Assembly: GCA_023663085.1 (NCBI GenBank)
Contig: JAMPIB010000028.1
Location: forward strand, 1-43,255
Length of the DNA: 43,255 nt
Direction: 5' to 3'
DNA from: Ruminococcus sp.
GTDB lineage: Bacteria; Bacillota; Clostridia; Lachnospirales; Lachnospiraceae
Shown here in pieces: positions 1 to 7,436 of this stretch (the stretch's first letter is position 1; each line of letters opens with the position of its first letter). Made by a program: the position numbers and the translations under genes. A model generated the notes under the pieces. It made no database searches. It had not been told where the DNA came from and worked only from the letters and a program-made list of their open reading frames with translations.

Positions 1-1
1 T

Positions 2-88
2 AATACATTTGTTCATGTGGATAGCAGATCAACCCGTTATTGGGCGCGAAATGATGACGGAAATATAACACCGAAACAATTTTTTTAA
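2..88 (+). CDS. C-terminal fragment of a probable M15-type peptidase (partial, cut by window edge)
   Basis: An open frame enters from the left edge and ends at TAA 86-88, giving 28 residues. It contains FVHVDSR followed by TRYW. An H-x-D pair followed by a basic/aromatic stretch near the C-terminus resembles the end of M15-family D-Ala-D-Ala carboxypeptidase or endolysin domains, where this His and Asp belong to the zinc site. That would make it a peptidoglycan peptidase, but only the tail is visible. The catalytic core, start and any secretion signal lie outside the window. Family assignment is an inference from a short motif; other zinc peptidases are possible. Confidence 0.45.
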   Translation, partial: NTFVHVDSRSTRYWARNDDGNITPKQFF

Positions 89-222
89 TATTATATTCGT
101 GTTGCATAAATGTTCATTTTACCATTTTTTTATTGATTTTCAGAAATATTAATTTGCGTGTACAAACAACAGAAAGCTGAAATCTATAAGGCATTGCGGA
201 TTTACCTGTAGAAATTAAAAAA

Positions 223-295
223 TGGAGCATACGGGATTCGAACCCGTGACCTCAACAATGCGAATGTTGCGCGCTCCCAACTGCGCTAATGCCCC
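223..295 (-). tRNA. tRNA-Ala (anticodon CGC)
   Basis: Read on the minus strand this folds into a complete 73-nt cloverleaf. The acceptor stem GGGGCAT pairs with ATGCTCC (one G-U), the D stem is GCGC/GCGC, the anticodon stem CAACA/TGTTG closes loop TTCGCAT, and the T arm is ACGGG-TTCGAAT-CCCGT. Anticodon CGC reads GCG, so the tRNA carries alanine. The discriminator base is A73 and no CCA is encoded: the next minus-strand bases are a T-run. The D stem GCGC differs from the more usual GCTC/GAGC. Confidence 0.96.
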
Positions 296-304
296 ATGCA
301 AATA

Positions 305-332
305 AGTATAGCATAAATTATGAAAAAAGCAA
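305..332 (-). promoter_or_regulatory. Promoter of tRNA-Ala
   Basis: On the minus strand TTGCTT (332-327), a 16-nt spacer and TATACT (310-305) preceded by TGC (extended -10) lie 9 nt before the tRNA start. The fit to a sigma-A promoter is good. Confidence 0.7.
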
Positions 333-409
333 TAAAAATTTGTTTCATAGAACGTCATTCTTTTTACAACATATGATATAGCAAGCAATAAAAGAAAGCG
401 TTTTATATA

Positions 410-1318
410 ATGTGCAACAATGATTGTAATAACAAATGCGATGATATGTCAAAAGGGTGGGAGGATACGATAGCTTTTCCGCCGCAGCATCAGAACAGAC
501 AGCCGGGGTTTGAATATGTCATGGACCCTGTGCCCACTTCCGAATGCGGGAAAAAATTCCCCAGACTGGAAAATAAAGTCGCCCTGATCACCGGCGGTGA
601 CAGTGGGATTGGAAGAGCCATTGCCTATGACTTTGTAAGAGAAGGAGCCAGCGTTGTGATCGTTTATTACGACGAGGAAAAAGATGCGGAAGAAACGGCC
701 CGGAGAATAGAGGAACTTGGCGGCAGATGCCAGCTTCTATGTGGGGATCTGAAAGAAGCGGATTTTGCAAAGCATTGTGTGGAAAAGACCATAGAATGTT
801 TTGGAAAACTGGATATCCTGGTGAACAATCACGCGGTACAGTTCATCCAACGCAGTATTCTGGATATTTCTCATGAGCAGCTGGAATTTACATTCAGAAA
901 TAATGTCTTTTCCTTTTTCTATCTGATTCAATACGCCCTGCCTTACATGAAAAAGGGCGGGAGTATCATCAATACGACTTCCGTGACTGCTTATCAGGGT
1001 AATAAAGATTTAATTGATTATAGTGCTACGAAGGGCGCCATAGTGGCCTTGACAAGATCGCTTTCCTTATCGCTTATCGAAAAGGGAATCCGGGTAAACG
1101 GCGTTGCACCCGGTCCGATATGGACGCCGTTAATTCCGGCATCTTATTCAGCCAGAGAAGTCATGACGTTCGGCAAAAAGACGTCGCATGTACCAATGGA
1201 CAGGGCAGGACAGCCGTGTGAGGTTTCTCCCTGTTATGTATTTCTGGCTTCGGATGATTCGAGTTATATGACAGGACAGGTGCTGCATCCGAATGGAGGG
1301 ACGATCGTTGGGTCGTAG
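410..1318 (+). CDS. SDR family oxidoreductase (YhdF/YhxC-like)
   Basis: Classical short-chain dehydrogenase/reductase, 302 aa, predicted cytosolic and NAD(P)-dependent. The cofactor motif TGGDSGIG is at residues 61-68, an NNH variant of the NNAG motif at about 139-142, and the catalytic Y204-x3-K208 lies in YSATKGA. The long N-terminal arm with PPQHQNRQPG is typical of the YhdF/YhxC subgroup often named glucose 1-dehydrogenase-like; the substrate cannot be read from sequence. The extreme N-terminus is rich in Cys and Asn (four Cys in the first ten or so residues), which is unusual. The ATG at 410 is preceded only by a weak AAAGAAAG; an in-frame ATG at 446 has no better ribosome site. The gene stands alone between two minus-strand tRNA genes. 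Confidence 0.88.
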   Translation: MCNNDCNNKCDDMSKGWEDTIAFPPQHQNRQPGFEYVMDPVPTSECGKKFPRLENKVALITGGDSGIGRAIAYDFVREGASVVIVYYDEEKDAEETARRIEELGGRCQLLCGDLKEADFAKHCVEKTIECFGKLDILVNNHAVQFIQRSILDISHEQLEFTFRNNVFSFFYLIQYALPYMKKGGSIINTTSVTAYQGNKDLIDYSATKGAIVALTRSLSLSLIEKGIRVNGVAPGPIWTPLIPASYSAREVMTFGKKTSHVPMDRAGQPCEVSPCYVFLASDDSSYMTGQVLHPNGGTIVGS

Positions 1319-1325
1319 GAAAGCA

Positions 1326-1367
1326 TATAAAAAATGCCTATTCATCAGCTTTCTGATAAATAAGCAT
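1326..1367 (-). terminator. Rho-independent terminator of tRNA-Glu
   Basis: Minus-strand hairpin 1367-1334 has arms ATGC/GCAT, TATT/AATA and ATCAG/CTGAT with single mismatches and a 4-nt loop. A TTTTTT run (1333-1328) follows on the minus strand. It lies 41 nt downstream of the tRNA-Glu 3' end. It may also stop SDR transcripts from the other side, although the plus side has only CCTTTC. Confidence 0.7.
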
Positions 1368-1407
1368 CCTTTCGGGTTGGGCTGTTCGTTTAAAAATAAA
1401 CAGTCAG

Positions 1408-1479
1408 CAGCTCGTAGGGGAATCGAACCCCTGTTTCCGCCGTGAGAGGGCGGCGTCTTAACCGCTTGACCAACGAGCC
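1408..1479 (-). tRNA. tRNA-Glu (anticodon CTC)
   Basis: Minus-strand cloverleaf of 72 nt. GGCTCGT pairs with ACGAGCT (terminal G-U), the anticodon stem CCGCC/GGCGG closes loop CTCTCAC, and the T arm is AGGGG-TTCGATT-CCCCT. Anticodon CTC reads GAG, so it carries glutamate. The discriminator base is G73 and CCA is not encoded. Confidence 0.95.
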
Positions 1480-1498
1480 ATTTTCTTAACACTTGCTT

Positions 1499-1527
1499 AT
1501 TCTATTATAGATTACACCAAAATGCAA
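1499..1527 (-). promoter_or_regulatory. Promoter of tRNA-Glu
   Basis: Minus strand: TTGCAT (1527-1522), 17-nt spacer, TAGAAT (1504-1499), about 20 nt before the tRNA. It is a strong sigma-A match. Confidence 0.75.
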
Positions 1528-1577
1528 GTCTTTTTTTAGAAATTTACAAAAAAATGTCCCGGTTTCAAGATTTTGTC

Positions 1578-1606
1578 TTGCATCCTCTGCCATTTAATGT
1601 TACACT
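1578..1606 (+). promoter_or_regulatory. Promoter of the rimP-infB operon
   Basis: TTGCAT (1578-1583), exactly 17 nt, then TACACT (1601-1606). It places the transcript start near 1613, about 20 nt before the leader hairpin at 1635. Confidence 0.65.
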
Positions 1607-1634
1607 GTAATAGTCATAACAATATTTACGATAA

Positions 1635-1660
1635 GAGTGGACTTGCGAGTCCACTCTTTT
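1635..1660 (+). terminator. rimP leader hairpin, attenuator-like terminator
   Basis: A perfect 9-bp stem GAGTGGACT/AGTCCACTC (1635-1643 and 1648-1656) with loop TGCG is followed directly by TTTTCTAT. It lies between the predicted promoter and the rimP start, so full-length operon mRNA must read through it or be processed at it. That suggests control by attenuation or a processing site. The mechanism is inferred; no antiterminator partner is obvious. Confidence 0.7.
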
Positions 1661-1710
1661 CTATGATAGGAATGCTGCAAAAGTATACACGACATGAAAA
1701 GGAGGACCCC

Positions 1711-2175
1711 ATGTCAAGAAGAGAAACTTACGAGTCTAAAACCGAAGAACTGTTGGCCCCGATCGCTGAGCGTTTCGGTGTGCAGATTTATGATGTGGAA
1801 TATGTGAAAGAAGGCAGCGACTGGTATCTGCGGGCATATATTGACAAACTCGAAGGCGTGACGATCAACGATTGCGAGAATGTAAGCCGCGCCCTTTCGG
1901 ATGAACTGGACAAGGAAGATTTCATAGAAGATGCCTATATTCTGGAAGTGAGCAGTCCGGGACTGGGAAGGACTTTAAAAAAGGACAGACATCTGGCGAG
2001 AAGTTTAGGCGAAGAAGTGGAAATAAAAATGTATAAACCGATAGATGGTCAGAAGGAATTTAACGGTATTTTAACGGCTTATGACGAGAAAACGATAACC
2101 GTCATGGTTGGAAATGATGAAAGGAATTTTGACAGGAAAGAGATTGCGCTCATCAGGCTGGCGCTTAATTTTTAG
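1711..2175 (+). CDS. rimP: Ribosome maturation factor RimP
   Basis: 154-aa RimP, needed for 30S subunit maturation in the cytosol. The N-terminal alpha/beta domain (about 1-85) carries the typical GVQIYDVEYVKEG and the conserved VSSPGLGRTLKK stretch, and the C-terminal SH3-like domain (about 88-154) follows. The ATG at 1711 is chosen because AAAGGAGGA ends just before it. The same frame is open back to 1573, but that part covers the promoter and leader hairpin. It is the first gene of the operon; nusA follows after 26 nt. Confidence 0.95.
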   Translation: MSRRETYESKTEELLAPIAERFGVQIYDVEYVKEGSDWYLRAYIDKLEGVTINDCENVSRALSDELDKEDFIEDAYILEVSSPGLGRTLKKDRHLARSLGEEVEIKMYKPIDGQKEFNGILTAYDEKTITVMVGNDERNFDRKEIALIRLALNF

Positions 2176-2201
2176 AGGAAAATAAAGGAGGATACTGGAA
2201 A

Positions 2202-3425
2202 ATGAATAAGGAATTGATGGAAGCATTGGATATGCTGGAAAAGGAGAAGGAGATCAGCAAAGAGACGTTGTTCGATGCGATAGAAAATTCTTTGCTCACG
2301 GCCTGCAAGAATCATTTTGGCAAGGCGGACAATATCAAAGTAGAAATTGACAGAGATACTTGCAATTTTTTGTGCTATGCAGAGAAAGAGGTCGTAGAAG
2401 AGGTAGAAGACGATTGTTTACAGATTTCGTTAGAAGACGCGAAAGAACTTTCCCAGAAAGCAAAACTTGGAGATATCTTACATGTGGAGATTAAATCCAA
2501 AGAGTTCGGCCGTATCGCGACGCAGAATGCCAAAAACGTTATTTTGCAGAAGATCCGCGAGGAGGAGCGAAGCGTTATTTACAATCAGTATTATGAGAAG
2601 GAAAAAGATGTCGTTACCGGTATCGTACAGCGTTATATGGGCAGAAATATCTCCATTAACTTAGGAAAGACCGACGCGGTTTTGAATGAGAGCGAGCAGG
2701 TGCGCGGAGAGAATTTCAAACCGACGGAAAGGATCAAGGTATATATTCTGGAAGTTAAGAATACACCTAAAGGACCCAGGATCTTAGTCAGCCGTACCCA
2801 TCCGGAACTTGTCAAGAGATTGTTTGAGACGGAAGTGACAGAGATCAAGGACGGCACGGTAGAGATCATGAGCATCGCCAGAGAAGCGGGCAGCAGGACG
2901 AAAATTGCGGTGCGTTCCAACAACCCGAATGTGGATGCTGTCGGTGCCTGCGTCGGAATTAACGGCGTCAGAGTTAATTCTATCGTAGAGGAACTGCGTG
3001 GTGAGAAGATTGATATTGTGAACTGGGACGACAATCCAGGTAATCTGATCCAGAATGCGTTATCGCCGGCCAAGATCGTAGCCGTTTTTGCCGATCCGGA
3101 TGAAAAAACAGCCAAGGTTGTCGTACCGGATTATCAGCTTTCCCTGGCAATCGGTAAAGAGGGTCAGAACGCCAGACTTGCGGCCAGACTGACCGGTTAT
3201 AAGATCGACATCAAGAGCGAGACGCAGGCTAAAGATGCGCCCGGTTTCCGCTATGAAGATTATGAGTATGACGAAGATGATTATGATGAAGAAGATTATG
3301 ATGAGATAGACTATGACGAGGAAGGCTATGAAGCGGAAGAATATGACGGAGAATATGAGCCTGAGACGGAGCAGCCGGAAGAAGATGTAGAAGAAGATGT
3401 GGAAGAAGGTTACGAAGAACAGTAA
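2202..3425 (+). CDS. nusA: Transcription termination/antitermination factor NusA
   Basis: 407-aa NusA, which binds RNA polymerase and nascent RNA to set pausing, termination and antitermination. The order is the N-terminal RNAP-binding domain (about 1-125), S1 domain (about 135-200), then tandem KH domains with GACVGINGVRVNSIVEEL and LAIGKEGQNARLAARLTG. After about residue 345 it has a roughly 60-residue tail made almost wholly of Asp, Glu and Tyr in YDE-type repeats (bases 3255-3422). This tail is not part of the core Gram-positive NusA fold. AAAGGAGGA lies ten bases before the ATG. It is followed by ylxR after 20 nt, the usual Firmicute order. Confidence 0.96.
   Translation: MNKELMEALDMLEKEKEISKETLFDAIENSLLTACKNHFGKADNIKVEIDRDTCNFLCYAEKEVVEEVEDDCLQISLEDAKELSQKAKLGDILHVEIKSKEFGRIATQNAKNVILQKIREEERSVIYNQYYEKEKDVVTGIVQRYMGRNISINLGKTDAVLNESEQVRGENFKPTERIKVYILEVKNTPKGPRILVSRTHPELVKRLFETEVTEIKDGTVEIMSIAREAGSRTKIAVRSNNPNVDAVGACVGINGVRVNSIVEELRGEKIDIVNWDDNPGNLIQNALSPAKIVAVFADPDEKTAKVVVPDYQLSLAIGKEGQNARLAARLTGYKIDIKSETQAKDAPGFRYEDYEYDEDDYDEEDYDEIDYDEEGYEAEEYDGEYEPETEQPEEDVEEDVEEGYEEQ
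3255..3422 (+). repeat. Low-complexity Asp/Glu/Tyr-coding repeat in nusA 3' end
   Basis: Imperfect repeats of GATTATGA(C/T)GA(A/G) encode YDE/YDEE-type units at the NusA C-terminus. The length probably varies between strains by slippage, which is an inference. Confidence 0.7.
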
Positions 3426-3445
3426 CAGGAAGGGAAAAGATTTCT

Positions 3446-3718
3446 ATGGCGAAAAAGATCCCCATGAGGCAATGTGTGGGTTGTAAGGAAATGAAAAATA
3501 AGCGGGAAATGATGCGGGTATTAAAGACTGCGGAAGGTTCCATTGAATTAGATACAACCGGCAGGAAAAACGGCAGAGGGGCATATCTTTGCATGGAAAA
3601 GGAATGTCTGGTCAAAGCGAGGAAAAATAAAGGACTGGAGCGTTCTTTTAAGATGAGTATTCCGGATGAATTATATGAAAAACTGGAAAAGGAGTTCGAG
3701 GAGGATGTGCATGGATAA
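3446..3718 (+). CDS. rnpM: YlxR/RnpM family RNA-binding protein
   Basis: 90-aa YlxR-family protein encoded between nusA and ylxQ, as in Bacillus. It has the family's CVGC motif (residues 10-13), the basic GRKNGRGAY patch and a second Cys-rich turn. The family binds RNA, and the Bacillus member has been reported to bind and modulate RNase P, hence the name rnpM. The start ATG has a GGAAGGG sequence upstream. The 3' end overlaps the ylxQ start by 8 nt, which implies translational coupling. Confidence 0.9.
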   Translation: MAKKIPMRQCVGCKEMKNKREMMRVLKTAEGSIELDTTGRKNGRGAYLCMEKECLVKARKNKGLERSFKMSIPDELYEKLEKEFEEDVHG

Positions 3719-4034
3719 CAGAATGGAAGATCAGAAAGTATTATCTATGCTTGGCCTTGCGACCCGTTCCAGGAATGTTGTCAGTGGAGGATTTGCAACG
3801 GAAAGTGCGGTAAAGTCAGGAAAGGCATATCTGGTCATTGTATCAGAAGATGCTTCTGATAACACGAAAAAAAAGTTTAAGAATATGTGTGAGTTTTATG
3901 AAGTGCCTTTTTATGTATTTGCAAAAAAGGAACCGCTCGGACACTCTATGGGAAAAGAAGACAGAACATCCCTGGCGGTCACGGATGCCGGATTTGCAGA
4001 TTCGATACGAAAACATTTAGAAGATTTGAAATGA
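3711..4034 (+). CDS. ylxQ: L7Ae-family ribosomal protein YlxQ
   Basis: 107-aa member of the L7Ae/L30e/S12e/Gadd45 fold, expected to bind kink-turn RNA on the ribosome or in RNase P-type complexes. [14 protein letters not shown] and the central [15 protein letters not shown] match the YlxQ signature. The ATG at 3711 sits behind GAGGAGG inside the end of ylxR; the frame is open to 3666 but without a ribosome site, and a further ATG at 3723 is less well placed. infB begins 16 nt after its stop. Confidence 0.9.
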   Translation: MDNRMEDQKVLSMLGLATRSRNVVSGGFATESAVKSGKAYLVIVSEDASDNTKKKFKNMCEFYEVPFYVFAKKEPLGHSMGKEDRTSLAVTDAGFADSIRKHLEDLK

Positions 4035-4050
4035 GACGGAGGTAGTGAGC

Positions 4051-6939
4051 ATGGCGAAAATGAAAGTGCATGAGCTTGCAAAAGAGTTAGAGACGCAGAG
4101 TAAAGAAATCCTCGCTTTTTTGCAGGATAAAGGATATGAAGTAAAAGCGGCGCAGAGTTCTATAGAGGATGAGATCATTGCGTTAGTGCGTGCCCGCTTC
4201 GGAAATGGCAAAACGGCAACGGCGGAGGAAAAAGCCGGCGCCGAGGCGCCGAAAGCAGAAAGTGCCGGCAGTACAGAAAAAGCTGCAAAAACGGAAAAGA
4301 GCGCCGGAGCAGAAAAAGCCGCCAAAGCAGAAAGCAGCGCCGGAGCAGAAAAAGCTGCCAAAGCAGAAAATAGTGCGGCAGAGGAAACATCCGTAAAATC
4401 TGAAAAAGCGGCCGCAGATGAGAAACCTGCCAGAGTGGAAAAAGCGGCGCCGGGTACAGTCGAAGGTACACAGAATGCGGAAAGACCGAAGAAAAAGAAA
4501 AAGATTATTTTTGTAAGTAATCCACATAACTCCAAGATGCCCGGCAACAGACCGGCACAGTCCGGTAATGACAGAAGACCGGCAGGCGGCGGTAATCGCT
4601 CCGCGCAGCAGGCGCCGCACCAGATCGTGCGCCCGACCCAGAAACCGATCCCGGTAACGGCCGAGCCTTATGATGTACGGCAGAAACAGCAGCAGGAACG
4701 CCGCATGGAGCGTAAACAGCAGGAGAAGTTAGAAAGACTGGAAAAACAGGAAAACAGGGAAGGTGCAAATGTCCAGAATAAAGCGGGAAATCAGGAAAGA
4801 CAACATAATAATAATGAAAATAGAAGACCTGACGCACAGAGGCGGCCGAATTTTAACAATAATCAGGGAAGTAATCGCGGCCAGACGTCTTCTGGCGGCA
4901 ATACCCGGAATTTTAACAATAATGAGCGTCCTCAGAGAGGAAACGGCGGGCCGGACAATCGTTTCAGGAAAGGTGGAAACAACAAGGACTTTATGCCTGA
5001 GAGTCCCATCAAGGACACTGAGAAGCACAGAGATGAAGAGAAACGCAGAATCAGTCAGGAGAAAGATAAACGCTCTAAGAAAGATTTGATTTACGAAGAG
5101 GACGAAGCAGGCGGAAAGAACCGCAACAGGGCAGGCCGTTTCATCAAACCAGAGAAGAAAGTGGAGGCGGTCGTTGAAGAACAGATCAAGGTCATTACGA
5201 TCCCCGATTCCCTGACTATCAAGGAACTGGCGGATAAGATGAAGATACAGCCCTCGGCTATTATCAAGAAACTTTTCCTGCAGGGGCAGATTGTGACCGT
5301 AAATTCCGAAATCTCCTTTGAAGATGCGGAAAATATTGCCATCGAATATGAGATTATCTGTGAAAAAGAAGTTAAAGTAGACGTTATCGAAGAATTATTA
5401 AAAGAAGAAGAGGAAGATGAGAGCAAGATGACGTCCAGACCGCCGGTCATCTGTGTTATGGGGCATGTCGATCATGGTAAGACTTCCCTTCTGGATGCCA
5501 TCCGGAAAACAAATGTGACGGATAAAGAGGCCGGCGGTATCACGCAGGCGATCGGTGCTTATACAGTAAATATCAAGAACCAGAAAATTACTTTCCTGGA
5601 TACGCCGGGACATGAAGCGTTTACGGCTATGCGTATGCGCGGCGCTAACGCGACGGATATCGCGGTACTGGTAATCGCGGCGGACGATGGCGTGATGCCG
5701 CAGACCGTAGAGGCCATCAACCATGCCAAGGCGGCAGGCATTGAGATTATTGTGGCCGTGAATAAGATTGATAAACCGAATGCCAACATCGACAGGGTAA
5801 AACAGGAGATGACAGAATATGAACTGATCCCGGTAGACTGGGGCGGTTCTACGGAGTTTGTGCCTGTTTCGGCTAAATCGGGTGAAGGTATCGAGACACT
5901 TTTGGAGACTATTTTATTAACGGCGGAAATCCTGGAGTTAAAAGCCAATCCCGACAGACGCGCAAGAGGTCTTGTCATTGAGGCGGAACTGGATAAAGGA
6001 CGCGGGCCGGTAGCGACCGTGCTGGTACAGAAAGGAACGCTGCACATCGGAGACTTTATTTCCGCGGGCGCATGTCACGGTAAAGTCAGGGCGATGATCG
6101 ACGATAAAGGAAGACGTGTCAAAGAAGCGGCTCCTTCCATGCCGGTGGAGATTCTCGGCCTTTCCGACGTGCCGAGTGCCGGAGAAGTATTTATTGTACA
6201 TGAAAATGATAAATCGGCTAAATCTTACGCAGATACTTACATGGCGCAGCATAAAGAAGAGATGCTTGCAGATACTAAATCCAGAATGTCGCTTGACGAT
6301 CTGTTCAGCCAGATCAAAGAGGGCAATCTGAAAGAACTGAATCTGATCGTCAAAGCGGATGTACAGGGCAGCGTAGAGGCCGTAAAACAGAGCCTGATGA
6401 AACTTTCCAACGAGGAAATTGTTGTAAAATGTATCCACGGCGGCGTCGGTGCCATCACGGAATCAGATGTAACGCTGGCATCCGCATCGGCAGCCATCAT
6501 TATCGGTTTCAATGTCAGACCGGATGCTACGGCCAAAGCGGTTGCGGAGCGCGAAGGCGTCGATGTCAGACTGTACAAAGTTATCTATCAGGCGATCGAA
6601 GATATTGAGGCGGCCATGAAGGGTATGCTCGATCCTGTATTTGAAGAGAAGATCATCGGCCATGCCGAAGTACGCCAGATATTCAAGGCGTCGGCAATCG
6701 GTAATATCGCCGGTTCCTACGTGCTTGACGGTGAGTTCCAGAGAGGCTGTAAGATCCGTATTACCAGAGAGGGCGAGCAGATCTACGAAGGAAGTCTGGC
6801 TTCCTTAAAGAGATTTAAAGATGATGTGAAAGAAGTAAAAGCAGGCTTTGAGTGCGGTCTTGTCTTTGAAGGATTCGACAAGATGCAGGAGCTTGATATC
6901 GTGGAGGCATATATTATGGTAGAGGTACCCAGGACTTAA
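4051..6939 (+). CDS. infB: Translation initiation factor IF-2
   Basis: 962-aa IF-2, the GTPase that brings initiator fMet-tRNA to the 30S subunit. The N-terminal IF2N domain is at about 1-50. A long, basic, Ala/Lys/Glu-rich then Asn/Arg/Gln-rich linker runs to about 370, followed by a second IF2N-like domain. The G domain has GHVDHGKT at 471-478, DTPGH at 517-521 and NKID at 571-574. Domains II-IV then extend to the C-terminus. The ATG at 4051 is 8 nt after CGGAGG; the in-frame GTG at 4045 is only 2 nt from it and so unlikely. It lies between ylxQ and rbfA in the conserved operon. Confidence 0.97.
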   Translation: MAKMKVHELAKELETQSKEILAFLQDKGYEVKAAQSSIEDEIIALVRARFGNGKTATAEEKAGAEAPKAESAGSTEKAAKTEKSAGAEKAAKAESSAGAEKAAKAENSAAEETSVKSEKAAADEKPARVEKAAPGTVEGTQNAERPKKKKKIIFVSNPHNSKMPGNRPAQSGNDRRPAGGGNRSAQQAPHQIVRPTQKPIPVTAEPYDVRQKQQQERRMERKQQEKLERLEKQENREGANVQNKAGNQERQHNNNENRRPDAQRRPNFNNNQGSNRGQTSSGGNTRNFNNNERPQRGNGGPDNRFRKGGNNKDFMPESPIKDTEKHRDEEKRRISQEKDKRSKKDLIYEEDEAGGKNRNRAGRFIKPEKKVEAVVEEQIKVITIPDSLTIKELADKMKIQPSAIIKKLFLQGQIVTVNSEISFEDAENIAIEYEIICEKEVKVDVIEELLKEEEEDESKMTSRPPVICVMGHVDHGKTSLLDAIRKTNVTDKEAGGITQAIGAYTVNIKNQKITFLDTPGHEAFTAMRMRGANATDIAVLVIAADDGVMPQTVEAINHAKAAGIEIIVAVNKIDKPNANIDRVKQEMTEYELIPVDWGGSTEFVPVSAKSGEGIETLLETILLTAEILELKANPDRRARGLVIEAELDKGRGPVATVLVQKGTLHIGDFISAGACHGKVRAMIDDKGRRVKEAAPSMPVEILGLSDVPSAGEVFIVHENDKSAKSYADTYMAQHKEEMLADTKSRMSLDDLFSQIKEGNLKELNLIVKADVQGSVEAVKQSLMKLSNEEIVVKCIHGGVGAITESDVTLASASAAIIIGFNVRPDATAKAVAEREGVDVRLYKVIYQAIEDIEAAMKGMLDPVFEEKIIGHAEVRQIFKASAIGNIAGSYVLDGEFQRGCKIRITREGEQIYEGSLASLKRFKDDVKEVKAGFECGLVFEGFDKMQELDIVEAYIMVEVPRT
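4261..4371 (+). repeat. Tandem 36-nt repeat in the IF-2 linker
   Basis: Two near-identical 36-nt units (4300-4335 and 4336-4371) encode [14 protein letters not shown] degenerate 39-nt copy precedes them (4261-4299, [13 protein letters not shown]). All stay in frame and lengthen the disordered linker. Confidence 0.8.
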
Positions 6940-7014
6940 AGAAATACTAAGATACCAGAAAACGGTATCTAAGTATTTCTATGTTAAGTCCGAAAGAATC
7001 GCTGTGCGATTCTT
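6940..7014 (+). other. Two tandem hairpins between infB and rbfA
   Basis: Hairpin 1 (6940-6980) has arms AGAAATACT/AGTATTTCT and AGATACC/GGTATCT with one A-A mismatch and a 7-nt loop. Hairpin 2 (6994-7014) is a perfect 9-bp stem AAGAATCGC/GCGATTCTT with a TGT loop. Neither is followed by a T-run, so they look like mRNA processing, stability or repeat elements rather than terminators. Hairpin 1 begins on the last base of the infB stop codon. Confidence 0.75.
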
Positions 7015-7061
7015 CCAGGGTTTGGAAGAAATATGAGAGATTTGTTAAGAGGGTTTTAATC

Positions 7062-7436
7062 ATGCGGAAAAACAGTATTAAGAATACGCGTATCAACGGC
7101 GAGGTGCAGAGGGCGCTGGCGGAGATCATACGGGGGGAATTAAAAGATCCCCGCATCGGCGAAGTGACATCTGTGGTGGCGGTGGAAGTCGCGCCGGATC
7201 TGAAGACCTGCAAAGTCTGGATCAGTGTGCTTGGCGACGAGCAGGTGCAGGCGGATACGCTTGCAGGGTTAAACAGCGCGGAAGGTTATATCAAAAACCA
7301 GCTTGCCCGTAAGGTCAATCTGCGCAATACACCGCAGGTACGGTTCATCATGGATCAGTCGATCGCTTACGGCGTCAATATGTCCAGACTGATCGACGAC
7401 GTACAGAAAACGAAAGGGGAATCGTTTGAGCAATGA
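7062..7436 (+). CDS. rbfA: Ribosome-binding factor A
   Basis: 124-aa RbfA, a KH-fold protein that binds immature 30S subunits near 16S helix 1 and aids late maturation. Typical segments are RINGEVQRALAEIIRGELKDPRIG near the N-terminus and the VWISVLG strand. The ATG at 7062 follows AAGAGGG by 8 nt; the frame is open to 6981, but that stretch is taken up by the intergenic hairpins. The stop overlaps the next start in ATGA (7433-7436). Confidence 0.94.
   Translation: MRKNSIKNTRINGEVQRALAEIIRGELKDPRIGEVTSVVAVEVAPDLKTCKVWISVLGDEQVQADTLAGLNSAEGYIKNQLARKVNLRNTPQVRFIMDQSIAYGVNMSRLIDDVQKTKGESFEQ

Noticed and set aside
1148..1492. Minus-strand 114-codon open frame across the SDR 3' end and tRNA-Glu
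   Set aside because: It runs through the tRNA-Glu gene and its terminator, so it is a frame shadow.
1573..1710. 46-residue N-terminal extension of RimP
   Set aside because: It would be translated from within the -35 region and through the leader hairpin; AAAGGAGGA marks 1711 as the start.
4261..4371. Mobile or recombinational element signalled by the 36-nt tandem repeat
   Set aside because: The repeat is in frame within the disordered IF-2 linker, where such length variation is ordinary.
4017..6663. Several long minus-strand frames opposite infB
   Set aside because: They mirror the Ala/Glu/Lys-rich codons of infB, give Phe/Ser/Arg-rich proteins of no known type and lack ribosome sites.
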